A stretch of 23,795 nt of DNA from an uncultured Eubacterium sp. (GTDB taxonomy: Bacteria; Bacillota; Clostridia; Peptostreptococcales; Anaerovoracaceae), in assembly GCA_937966095.1 (NCBI GenBank), contig CALCKF010000050.1:1-23795 (forward strand), read 5' to 3'. This document shows, one piece after another, positions 7,501 to 14,486 of this stretch. The position numbers were made by a program, and so were the translations under genes. Each line of letters starts with the position of its first letter. Position 1 is the first letter of the stretch. The notes below the pieces were generated by a model, which saw nothing but the letters and a program-made list of their open reading frames with translations, was not told the origin of the DNA and ran no database searches.

Positions 7501-7539
7501 AAAAAAGGCGACCTTCGACCGAACCTGCGGCCAAAGGTC
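7501..7539 (-). terminator. Internal attenuating terminator between binding-protein and permease genes
   Basis: On the minus strand GACCTT pairs with AAGGTC and, inside, GGCCG pairs with CGGTC (one G-U) around a short loop (7539-7510). GCC and six T follow (7506-7501). The T run directly abuts the permease ribosome binding site. This looks like a leaky terminator that lets the binding protein be made in excess over the membrane parts, as known for several ABC operons. Confidence 0.7.
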
Positions 7540-7573
7540 AACTGATTTTCATATTTATCGTTTTACAGATGTA

Positions 7574-8347
7574 CTACATATTGAACCATTTATCAACCAG
7601 TTCGTCAAATGTTCCGTTTTCCTTTATGTTCTTAAGTCCCGCATTTATCTTGTCCAGGAGCTCCTGATTGCCCTTCTGCACAGCAAATCCGTAATTCTCC
7701 GCATTGAGAGCTTCTCCTACCATCTTGATCTTGTCAGGCTGCTTTTTCATATATGCTTCCGTTACAGGCTTATCATTTATAACAGCCGAAACATCTCCAT
7801 TTATAAGCTGCATCATTACAGTATCAAGGCCGTCAAGTATAACAGCTTCCTTTATCTGACCGTTCTCCTGCAGTTCCTTTACTTTTTCAGCTCCAGTAGT
7901 TCCCGTCTGTGCTGCGACCTTCATATCCGGTGTAAGGTCATCTATGCTGTTTATGGTGTCATTATCGATAGCAACTGCGACGAAAAGCTGTGATTCATAG
8001 TAGGCGTCACTGAAATCTACCTGTTCCTGTCTTTCAGGATCATCCTTGTTCATTCCTGCTGCAACGATATCTATGTTACCTGCTTTAAGAGCAGGGATGA
8101 GTCCGTCAAATGAAAGGTTCTCAAATTCAACCTTAAAGCCCTGATCTTCACCTATGGCCGTGATGAGATCCATATCAAGCCCGACTATATTCTGATTTTC
8201 ATCAGTGGTGTCAAAAGGCGGGAATGTAGGCTCCGTTCCAACTTTGTATACTACAGTATCTCCGCTCGTATCTTCTTCTCCTCCGCATGCAGACAGAGAG
8301 AAAGCAAGTACCATTATCAGTAAAACAGCTATTATACTCTTTTTCAT
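7574..8347 (-). CDS. Polar amino-acid ABC transporter binding lipoprotein (GlnH/ArtJ family)
   Basis: A 257-residue extracellular solute-binding protein of family 3, anchored as a lipoprotein (signal peptide ending LSLSAC, Cys21). The mature fold starts with VGTEPTFPPFD and has the conserved LIPALKAGNIDIVAAGM, a ligand-carboxylate arginine in DPERQEQVDFS, and NDKPV near the hinge. The ATG at 8347 is chosen because GGAG lies 8 nt upstream; the ATG at 8353 is only 2 nt from it. It is the first gene of the ABC set, with a strong promoter and a partial terminator behind it. The ligand could be glutamine, arginine, cystine or similar; the sequence alone does not decide. No riboswitch or T-box is visible in the leader. 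Confidence 0.9.
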   Translation of the reverse strand: MKKSIIAVLLIMVLAFSLSACGGEEDTSGDTVVYKVGTEPTFPPFDTTDENQNIVGLDMDLITAIGEDQGFKVEFENLSFDGLIPALKAGNIDIVAAGMNKDDPERQEQVDFSDAYYESQLFVAVAIDNDTINSIDDLTPDMKVAAQTGTTGAEKVKELQENGQIKEAVILDGLDTVMMQLINGDVSAVINDKPVTEAYMKKQPDKIKMVGEALNAENYGFAVQKGNQELLDKINAGLKNIKENGTFDELVDKWFNM

Positions 8348-8396
8348 CTTCATTTCTCCTTCTATACCTTTTCATAGCGTTTTTATCACATTCATA

Positions 8397-8425
8397 ATTA
8401 TACACACGTCAGGAAAAATATTCAA
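8397..8425 (-). promoter_or_regulatory. Strong sigma-A promoter of the ABC transporter operon
   Basis: On the minus strand TTGAAT (8425-8420), a 17-nt spacer ending in TGTG, and perfect TATAAT (8402-8397). The leader to the chosen ATG is about 43 nt and shows no riboswitch. Confidence 0.8.
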
Positions 8426-8440
8426 GAGATAAAGCCATAA

Positions 8441-8473
8441 TAAAAAGAAAAACAACGCGGCATATCAGCCGCG
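8441..8473 (-). terminator. Intrinsic terminator after the lysine transporter gene
   Basis: Stem CGCGGC/GCCGCG (8473-8468 with 8461-8456) with a 6-nt loop, then a T-rich run interrupted by single bases on the minus strand. It begins about 24 nt after the transporter stop and separates it from the promoter of the ABC operon. Confidence 0.88.
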
Positions 8474-8496
8474 CTGTCCATGATCCGAACACCGGT

Positions 8497-10122
8497 TTAC
8501 GCTTCCGACGGAGCAGTCTCCTCCGGAAGAGGCTTCTGCATCTTCTTGATGATAACAAGTACTGCGATAAGGATTATGATACCTACAGGCAGCGAGATCC
8601 ATGCGCTCTTTGTAAATCCGGCAACTATGTATGTAATAAACGATATAGATGCCACTGTCATAGCATACGGGATCTGTGTCGCAACATGGGCCACATGGTT
8701 ACATCTTGCTCCGGCACTTGACATGATAGTCGTATCGGAAATAGGCGAACAGTGATCTCCGCACACTGCTCCAGCCATACACGCAGAAATCGATATTATC
8801 ATCAGCTGAGTATCGCTCCCCTGGAAAACCTCGACAACTATAGGAATAAGTATGCCGAAAGTTCCCCATGATGTTCCTGAAGCAAACGCAAGGAAACATC
8901 CTATCGCAAATACTATAGCCGGCACAAAATGCATAAATGAGCCTGCCGCAGATGCTGTTCCTGCAGCAACGAATTCAGCTATACCCAGGCTATCAGTCAT
9001 GCCCTTCAGTGTCCATGCCAAAGTGAGTATCAGTATAGGCGCTACCATTGCCTTGAAACCTTCAGGTATGCAGTTCATAGATTCCTTGAATCCCAGAACA
9101 CCTGAAGCTATATATATGATGAATATAACTACCAGTGCCGCAATGCTTCCCAGAGACAGTCCTACAGATGCATCACATCCTGAGAAGGCCTCCACGAATC
9201 CTGCCCCGCTGAAAAATCCTCCCGTATATATCATTCCTATCACACATGCTATTATAAGTACTATTATAGGTATAACGAGGTCTATTACTTTTCCCTCACG
9301 TCTCCTTCTGGAAGGTTCCTCTACCGCTTCCACGTCTATATCATCAGCCTTTGTCTCCTGTATCTTTGCCGCATATGTACGCATCTTACCGTAATCAAAC
9401 TTCATTCCTACTATCAGGAACATCATCAGTATCGTCAGCAGTGCGTAAAAGTTGAATGGGATCGCCTTTATGAACAGGGCAAATCCGTTTTCTCCTTCGA
9501 CAAATCCTGTAACTGCTGCAGCCCACGATGATATCGGAGCTATGATGCATACCGGCGCAGCAGTAGAGTCTATCAGATAGGCAAGCTTCGTCCTCGGCAC
9601 TTTATGTTCATCTGCCAGAGGTGACATGACACTTCCGACCGTAAGACAGTTGAAATAGTCATCAACAAAAATCAATATACCCAGTATTATTGTCGCGAAC
9701 TGAGCTCCTACTTTCGTTTTTATCCTCTTGCTTGCCCATACTCCGAAGGCCTTTGAACCGCCTGATTTGTTGAGCAATGCCACTACTATACCAAGAGCTA
9801 CCAGAAATACCAGTATCCCCACATTATACGAATCAGACAGAGATACTATAATACCATCGTTGATAACGTGTGTAAGAGTTCCTGAGAAATTTCCCGCATA
9901 CAGGGCTCCGCCTATAACTATTCCTATGAACAATGAACTGTAAACTTCCTTTGTAATGAGCGCCAGCACGATAGCCGCAACTGGCGGTACTATTGACCAT
10001 GCCGTTGCATATAATGCAGGCTCTTCGGCTGCCTCTTCGGCAAAGGCCAACATCGGGCATGCCATTATGAAGATGGCTGCAAGCATGATAACCCTGATGG
10101 CTCTGCTCTTAACGTTTTTCAT
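8497..10122 (-). CDS. NhaC-superfamily transporter under lysine riboswitch, probable lysine permease
   Basis: A 541-residue multi-pass membrane protein of the NhaC ion-transporter superfamily with a dozen or so hydrophobic segments. Typical conserved stretches are GSVMSPLADEHKVPR, PISSWAAAVTGF, FASGTSWGTFGILIPI and GDHCSPISDTTIMSS. The N-terminus looks like a signal peptide (about 1-28, ending AFA before EEAAEEP), which some members of this family have. By homology alone it would be called a Na+/H+ antiporter. The lysine riboswitch directly upstream points instead to lysine uptake, as proposed for L-box-controlled NhaC-type genes (sometimes called lysW) in published comparative genomics. Strong ribosome binding site GGAGG five bases before the ATG. 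A terminator follows. Confidence 0.85.
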   Translation of the reverse strand: MKNVKSRAIRVIMLAAIFIMACPMLAFAEEAAEEPALYATAWSIVPPVAAIVLALITKEVYSSLFIGIVIGGALYAGNFSGTLTHVINDGIIVSLSDSYNVGILVFLVALGIVVALLNKSGGSKAFGVWASKRIKTKVGAQFATIILGILIFVDDYFNCLTVGSVMSPLADEHKVPRTKLAYLIDSTAAPVCIIAPISSWAAAVTGFVEGENGFALFIKAIPFNFYALLTILMMFLIVGMKFDYGKMRTYAAKIQETKADDIDVEAVEEPSRRRREGKVIDLVIPIIVLIIACVIGMIYTGGFFSGAGFVEAFSGCDASVGLSLGSIAALVVIFIIYIASGVLGFKESMNCIPEGFKAMVAPILILTLAWTLKGMTDSLGIAEFVAAGTASAAGSFMHFVPAIVFAIGCFLAFASGTSWGTFGILIPIVVEVFQGSDTQLMIISISACMAGAVCGDHCSPISDTTIMSSAGARCNHVAHVATQIPYAMTVASISFITYIVAGFTKSAWISLPVGIIILIAVLVIIKKMQKPLPEETAPSEA

Positions 10123-10167
10123 TTTATCCTCCAGTATTTATCAAATAAATCAGTGTGTTTTACTGCT

Positions 10168-10208
10168 AAATAAAAACCATGGATACCGCCCGGTGTGATA
10201 TCCATGGT
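10168..10208 (-). terminator. Riboswitch-controlled intrinsic terminator
   Basis: A 10-bp perfect stem on the minus strand, ACCATGGATA (10208-10199) with TATCCATGGT (10185-10176), followed by a T run. Eight bases of its 5' arm, CATGGATA, can instead pair with TATCCATG at the 3' side of riboswitch helix P1 (10241-10234). Lysine binding locks P1, frees the arm and forms the terminator; without lysine the antiterminator forms. Confidence 0.9.
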
Positions 10209-10230
10209 ATTGAAAACTGTTTCTTTCATC

Positions 10231-10402
10231 TAACATGGATAGCTCTCCACCGATGTGACAGTCTGACGCATATTATGCGGCAGCCCAGGAAATCCGTCAG
10301 GGTAGGGATATCCTTCGGCAGTATCTCCTTTCTCTGTCTGCAACCGGTCCCTGTATCGTATATACAGTCAGGTACTGATAGATACTGCGCCTCTATCCGT
10401 TG
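10231..10402 (-). promoter_or_regulatory. Lysine riboswitch (L-box) aptamer
   Basis: Read on the minus strand, the 172-nt leader has the conserved L-box pieces in order: GGATAGAGGCGC at the 5' side of P1, an AGTA in the P2 arm, GAGAAAGGAGATACTGCCGA, CCTGGG, the P5 hairpin CGCAT-AAT-ATGCG, ACTGTCA, and GGTGGAGAGCTATCC closing P1. P1 is GGATAG with CTATCC, and P4 can form from GGATATCC with GGATTTCC. Length and motif order match the known family. It controls the downstream NhaC-type gene by transcription termination. It fills most of the roughly 300-bp stretch between rplQ and that gene. Confidence 0.95.
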
Positions 10403-10425
10403 ATTTTATTTTGCTTAATTTATGA

Positions 10426-10767
10426 CTAAACCAGTTCCAGGAACACCATTTCGGCGTTGTCTCCCTGCCTTGGCCCAAGCTTGAGAATCCTTGTGTAGCC
10501 ACCCTGTCTTTCTTCATATTTAGGGGCTATCTCATCAAACAGCTTGGCTGCTACCGTTTCGTCATATACATATGCCAACACCTGTCTTCTTGCGTGAAGG
10601 TCACCACGCTTGGCAAGTGTTATCATCTTTTCTGCCTGTTTTCTGGCTTCCTTAGCTCTTGTATCTGTTGTTGTTATCCTGCCTTCTCTGAAAAGATCAG
10701 TTACCAGATTTCTCAGCATAGCTTTTCTGTGAGCTGAAGTCCTGCCTAATTTTCTATATCCTGGCAT
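10426..10767 (-). CDS. rplQ: 50S ribosomal protein L17
   Basis: A 113-residue large-subunit protein that sits near the peptide exit tunnel. The N-terminus MPGYRKLGRTSAHRKAMLRN and the C-terminal YTRILKLGPRQGDNAEMVFLELV are diagnostic. It is the last gene of the ribosomal superoperon, 24 nt after rpoA with a clear ribosome binding site. No intrinsic terminator follows the stop; the lysine riboswitch begins about 23 nt downstream. The usual Firmicute followers (ecf transporter genes, truA, rplM, rpsI) are not here. Confidence 0.98.
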   Translation of the reverse strand: MPGYRKLGRTSAHRKAMLRNLVTDLFREGRITTTDTRAKEARKQAEKMITLAKRGDLHARRQVLAYVYDETVAAKLFDEIAPKYEERQGGYTRILKLGPRQGDNAEMVFLELV

Positions 10768-10791
10768 CGCTGCATCCTCCTATCAATTAAT

Positions 10792-11739
10792 TTATTCGTC
10801 ACTTTGTCTAAGGCTAAGACCCAGTTCTTCAAGCTTATGTTTAACCTCATCAAGTGATTTCTTGCCCAGGTTCCTAACCTTCATCATATCTTCTTCACTT
10901 CTGTGCGTAAGTTCTTCAACAGTATTTATCGCCGCTCTCTTGAGACAGTTAAAGGATCTTACAGAAAGCTCCAGCTCCTCAATGGTCATTTCAAGGGCTT
11001 TTTCCTTCTGATTTTCTTCCTTCTCGACCATTATCTCCATATTTTCGGTAGAATCTGTAAGTTCTACGAACAGACTAAGATGCTCCTGCATTATCTTGGC
11101 GCCTATGGATACTCCTTCACTAGGCGTGATTGAGCCGTCAGTCCATATCTCAAGGATCAGCTTATCATAGTCTGTCACCTGCCCTACTCTCGTATTTTCC
11201 ACAGTAAAATTAACTTTCTTAACAGGTGTGAAAATCGAATCTGTAGGTATAACAGAGATAGGTGTATTTTCATCCTTGTTCATCTCCGCAGGAACATAAC
11301 CTCTGCCTCTCGCAAGATTTATCTCCATTATGAGAGTAGCGTTTTCTTCCAGCGTCGCAATATGAAGATCAGGGTTGAATATCTTGACATCTGAGTCTCC
11401 CAGTATATCAGCTGCAGTTACCTCTTTAGGTCCTATTGCATTGATCAGGACTCTCTTGGTGTTCTCTCCGCTGAGCTTCACCGATAATCTTTTAAGATTG
11501 AGAATTATCTCGGTGACATCCTCCTTTACTCCAGGAATAGTGGAAAACTCATGAAGTATACCGTCTATCTTTACCGACGTGACAGCAACTCCGGGAAGTG
11601 AGCTCAGAAGTATCCTCCTGAGACTGTTCCCTAATGTGGTGCCGTAACCCCTTTCAAGCGGCTCCACTATAAACTTCCCATAATTGGAATCCTCGTCTGA
11701 AAATATACATTCGATTGTCGGTTTTTCGATTTCTATCAC
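10792..11739 (-). CDS. rpoA: RNA polymerase alpha subunit
   Basis: A 315-residue core RNA polymerase subunit. The N-terminal domain (about 1-230) dimerises and scaffolds beta and beta-prime; its signature LERGYGTTLGNSLRRILLSS is near residue 30. The C-terminal domain (about 250-312) binds UP elements and activators and shows LELSVRSFNCLKRA and VRNLGKKSLDEVKHKL. The linker is acidic. Start is GTG at 11739 with AGGAGG seven bases upstream. It lies between rpsD and rplQ, the standard alpha-operon position, so polymerase and ribosome synthesis are linked. Confidence 0.98.
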   Translation of the reverse strand: MIEIEKPTIECIFSDEDSNYGKFIVEPLERGYGTTLGNSLRRILLSSLPGVAVTSVKIDGILHEFSTIPGVKEDVTEIILNLKRLSVKLSGENTKRVLINAIGPKEVTAADILGDSDVKIFNPDLHIATLEENATLIMEINLARGRGYVPAEMNKDENTPISVIPTDSIFTPVKKVNFTVENTRVGQVTDYDKLILEIWTDGSITPSEGVSIGAKIMQEHLSLFVELTDSTENMEIMVEKEENQKEKALEMTIEELELSVRSFNCLKRAAINTVEELTHRSEEDMMKVRNLGKKSLDEVKHKLEELGLSLRQSDE

Positions 11740-11786
11740 TCAAAACCCTCCTTTTCATTCCAAAACTATAGCGATAAATCACCGGA

Positions 11787-12374
11787 TTATTTGGAATACA
11801 ATTCGACGATAAGATGCTCCTCGATAGGAGTATCTATCTGATCTCTTGTAGGATCAGCAAGCACTGTCCCCTCAAGTTTATCTCTGTCAACGGACAGCCA
11901 TCCCGGTATTCCTACCGTCATGTCCTTGATCTCTTTGAATTTAGGTGAGCTTACGCTCTTTTCTCTGACTTTTATAACATCTCCGGGTTTTACCTGATAT
12001 GAAGGGATATTGACCTTTTTTCCGTTTACCAGGAAATGACTGTGTACTACCAGCTGTCTTGCTTCTCTTCTTGTTGTGGAAAGACCCATTCTGTAAACAA
12101 CATTATCAAGTCTTTTTTCAAGCATTATGAGAAGGTTCTCACCTGTGATCCCCTTTTTCTTTGCTGCCTTGTTGAATGTATTTCTAAACTGCTTCTCCTG
12201 CACTCCGTATACAAATTTAGCTCTCTGCTTTTCACGAAGCTGCAGTCCGTAATCACTCATTTTTTTCATGCTCTTCTGAGGAGCTCTTTTGGATTCCTTA
12301 AAAATACCTAAATGGCTAGGATCGATCTGAAGGGATCTGCATCTCTTCAAAATTGGATCTCTGTTTACTGACAT
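11787..12374 (-). CDS. rpsD: 30S ribosomal protein S4, zinc-free type
   Basis: A 195-residue primary 16S rRNA-binding protein of the small subunit. The S4 RNA-binding domain is visible in MLEKRLDNVVYRMGLSTTRREARQL (about 84-108). The N-terminus (VNRDPILKRCRSLQIDP) is the short C-minus form: only one cysteine (C12) remains, so the four-cysteine zinc site of classical S4 is absent. Clostridia often carry two S4 types; which others this genome has cannot be seen. It lies between rpsK and rpoA. In other bacteria S4 represses its own mRNA; I see no proven binding site right before this gene. Confidence 0.97.
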   Translation of the reverse strand: MSVNRDPILKRCRSLQIDPSHLGIFKESKRAPQKSMKKMSDYGLQLREKQRAKFVYGVQEKQFRNTFNKAAKKKGITGENLLIMLEKRLDNVVYRMGLSTTRREARQLVVHSHFLVNGKKVNIPSYQVKPGDVIKVREKSVSSPKFKEIKDMTVGIPGWLSVDRDKLEGTVLADPTRDQIDTPIEEHLIVELYSK

Positions 12375-12395
12375 AATTTTTCTTCCTCCCTTCTA

Positions 12396-12794
12396 TCAGA
12401 CTCTTCTTCGCTTCGGCGGTCTGCATCCATTATGCGGTATCGGCGTTATGTCTTTTATCATAGTGATTTCAAGACCTGCTGTCTGAAGAGCTCTGATAGC
12501 TGCTTCTCGTCCGGATCCAGGACCCTTTACATAAACTTCAACTGTCTTCAAACCATGTTCCATTGCAGCCTTGGCAGCTTCTTCTGCAGCTGACTGTGCA
12601 GCAAACGGTGTTGATTTTCTTGAACCCTTAAAGCCAAGCGACCCGGCGCTTGACCATGAAAGTGCATTTCCTGCCATATCCGTCAGGGTTACTAATGTAT
12701 TGTTAAAGGTAGCCTGAATATGAGCCTGGCCTTTTTCTACATTTTTACGTTCTTTTCTCTTTTTTCTTACAGCCTTCTTTACAGCTTTAGCCAT
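12396..12794 (-). CDS. rpsK: 30S ribosomal protein S11
   Basis: A 132-residue platform protein of the small subunit that contacts mRNA near the E site. It has a lysine/arginine-rich N-terminal tail, the conserved KGPGSGREAAIRAL loop near residue 100 and the invariant C-terminal NGCRPPKRRRV. Spacing is tight to rpsM (15 nt) and rpsD (21 nt), with a strong AGGAGG before the ATG. Confidence 0.98.
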   Translation of the reverse strand: MAKAVKKAVRKKRKERKNVEKGQAHIQATFNNTLVTLTDMAGNALSWSSAGSLGFKGSRKSTPFAAQSAAEEAAKAAMEHGLKTVEVYVKGPGSGREAAIRALQTAGLEITMIKDITPIPHNGCRPPKRRRV

Positions 12795-12809
12795 ATCATC
12801 CTACCTCCT

Positions 12810-13178
12810 TTACTTCTTCTTTCTACCCACGGTCTTCTTAGGACCTTTTCTAGTTCTTGCGTTTGTCTTAGTCTTCTGCCCTCTTACCGGAAGGCCTCTT
12901 CTGTGTCTGATACCTCTGTAGCATCCGATTTCCATCAGTCTTTTGATGTTCATGTTGACATCTCTTCTCAGGTCACCTTCAACCATATAATCTGATTCGA
13001 TGACTTTTCTGATCTTACCGGCTTCTTCCTCTGTCAGATCTTTTACTCTTGTGTCAGGGTTGATCCCGGTTTTCTCTAAAATCTTTCTCGAAGTGGTCCA
13101 GCCTATCCCATAGATATAAGTGAGACCTGCTTCTATTCTTTTTTCATTTGGTAAGTCTACACCGGCTATACGAGCCAT
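12810..13178 (-). CDS. rpsM: 30S ribosomal protein S13
   Basis: A 122-residue head protein of the small subunit that contacts the P-site tRNA and bridges to the large subunit. It starts MARIAGVDLPNEKR, has the helix-hairpin YGIGWTTSRKIL and the basic C-terminal tail RHRRGLPVRGQKTKTNART. The ATG at 13178 has AGGAGG a few bases upstream; an in-frame 33-residue extension to 13277 lacks family similarity. The 165-nt gap before it is the longest between genes in the ribosomal cluster and holds a hairpin. Confidence 0.98.
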   Translation of the reverse strand: MARIAGVDLPNEKRIEAGLTYIYGIGWTTSRKILEKTGINPDTRVKDLTEEEAGKIRKVIESDYMVEGDLRRDVNMNIKRLMEIGCYRGIRHRRGLPVRGQKTKTNARTRKGPKKTVGRKKK

Positions 13179-13211
13179 ATTTTCCTCCTGTTCCCATCTT
13201 CCGTCACGTAT

Positions 13212-13234
13212 CACTGCCATTACCAACTGGCGTG
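13212..13234 (-). promoter_or_regulatory. Candidate leader hairpin before rpsM
   Basis: In the 165-nt rpmJ-rpsM gap, CACGCCA and TGGC-A-GTG form a 7-bp stem with one bulged A around an 8-nt loop, about 33 nt before the rpsM start. A second small hairpin, TCTCC-TTAC-GGAGA, lies at 13306-13319. No T run follows either, so they are not terminators. A ribosomal-protein binding site or RNA processing site is possible; this is speculative. Confidence 0.35.
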
Positions 13235-13343
13235 CCGTAATATAAACGGGATGTTCTTTTAAATACTTTTTCTGCAATAAAATCTATCATCTATCAAAGT
13301 TTTCTTCTCCGTAAGGAGACGAACTATGCTAAATGACTGTTTT

Positions 13344-13457
13344 TCAGCCTTGCTTCTGTTTATGCTTAGGGTTCTCACAGATAACCATTACTTTACCTTT
13401 TCTCTTGATCACCTTGCATTTTTCACAGATAGGCTTTACGGAAGCTCTAACTTTCAT
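13344..13457 (-). CDS. rpmJ: 50S ribosomal protein L36
   Basis: A 37-residue protein, the smallest of the large subunit, ending with KHKQKQG. Its zinc ribbon is intact: C11, C14, C27 and H32. Starts [14 protein letters not shown], with AGGAGG about six bases before the ATG at 13457. It lies between infA and rpsM, its classical position. It is the zinc-binding paralogue; a zinc-free copy could exist elsewhere. Confidence 0.97.
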
Positions 13458-13493
13458 TTTGTATCCTCCTTCTGTGTTTCACCTGATGGATTA

Positions 13494-13715
13494 TCAGGCT
13501 TTACCTCTCCAGGTTATCCTGCCTCTTGTCAGGTCATAAGGCGATAATTCCACTTTCACCTTATCCCCGGGGATGATCCTTATATAATTAGTTCTTATTT
13601 TTCCGGAAACATGAGCCAGCACCTTATGTCCGGTTTCCAGTTCTACAATAAACATAGCGTTAGGCTGTGCTTCTACTACTATACCTTCCGCCTCTATAAC
13701 ATCCTTCTTTGCCAA
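13494..13715 (-). CDS. infA: Translation initiation factor IF-1
   Basis: A 73-residue S1/OB-fold protein that occupies the ribosomal A site during initiation. The conserved run from AKKDVIEAEGIVVEA to LTRGRITWRGK covers the whole protein. The start is TTG at 13715, giving the normal family N-terminus (M)AKKDVIE, with GAGGTG about six bases upstream; the longer in-frame ORF to 13766 runs back into map. It begins 16 nt after the map stop. The KOW-domain gene that many Clostridia carry between map and infA is absent here. Confidence 0.96.
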   Translation of the reverse strand: MAKKDVIEAEGIVVEAQPNAMFIVELETGHKVLAHVSGKIRTNYIRIIPGDKVKVELSPYDLTRGRITWRGKA

Positions 13716-13731
13716 TTTCAACACCTCGCTT

Positions 13732-14484
13732 TTAGTAAGCCAATGTGAGCATTTCAGGCTCACCATCGGTTATAACCACGGTATTTTCATAGTGGGCTGA
13801 CAGCTTCCCGTCCAGTGTAACCACAGTCCAGTCATTAGAAAGGGTTTTTACATAATAATCGCCTTCACATATCATTGGTTCTATTGCGAATACCATACCC
13901 TTTGCAAGTCTGGGGCCTCTTCCTGCCTTACCATAATTAGGTATCTGCGGTTCTTCATGCATGTTCTGTCCGACACCGTGGCCTACAAAGTCCCTTATTA
14001 CTGAAAACCCCTCGCTCTCAGCTTTTATCTGTATGGCATGGGATATATCAGAAAGTCTGTACCCCAGTCTGCAGTATTCCAGACCGGCGAAAAAGCTGTC
14101 TCTTGTAGCATCTATCAGCTTCTGTGCAATATCGCTTATCTTGCCTACCGGATATGTCCTTGCAGCATCACTCACATATCCTTTGTATGTTGATCCTACA
14201 TCTACACTGACTATATCCCCGTCTTTAAGTATTCTTTTTTTATCCGGTATGCCATGTACGACTTCTTCATTTATTGATACGCACGCGCTTGCAGGAAACC
14301 CGCAATATCCTTTGAATGTGGGAATCATCCCGTTTTTTCTTATGGTGTCTTCAACAAATTTATCTATATCCGCGGTAGATATGCCGGGTCTTATAAAGCT
14401 TTCCAGTTCTTGCAATATCAAGCCTGTAACCTTGCCCGATTCTCTCATCAAGTCTATTTCCTGGTCGGATTTAATAATAATCAT
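13732..14484 (-). CDS. map: Methionine aminopeptidase, type I
   Basis: A 250-residue cytosolic metalloenzyme that removes the initiator methionine from new proteins. All five metal ligands are visible: D95 and D106 (VSVDVGSTYKGYVSDAAR), H169 (DFVGHGVGQNMHEEP), E202 (FAIEPM) and E233 (HYENTVV); H78 is the conserved substrate-site histidine. There is no N-terminal SH3-binding extension. It starts two bases after the adk stop, so translation is probably coupled. Confidence 0.97.
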   Translation of the reverse strand: MIIIKSDQEIDLMRESGKVTGLILQELESFIRPGISTADIDKFVEDTIRKNGMIPTFKGYCGFPASACVSINEEVVHGIPDKKRILKDGDIVSVDVGSTYKGYVSDAARTYPVGKISDIAQKLIDATRDSFFAGLEYCRLGYRLSDISHAIQIKAESEGFSVIRDFVGHGVGQNMHEEPQIPNYGKAGRGPRLAKGMVFAIEPMICEGDYYVKTLSNDWTVVTLDGKLSAHYENTVVITDGEPEMLTLAY

Positions 14485-14486
14485 AC

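Noticed and set aside
8348..8440. Riboswitch or T-box in the leader of the ABC operon
   Set aside because: The leader is about 43 nt from the promoter to the start, too short, with no conserved motifs.
13179..13277. 33-residue N-terminal extension of S13
   Set aside because: Not conserved in the family, and a strong AGGAGG precedes the internal ATG at 13178.
13716..13731. KOW-domain RNA-binding gene between map and infA
   Set aside because: Many Clostridia have one there, but only 16 nt separate the two genes here.
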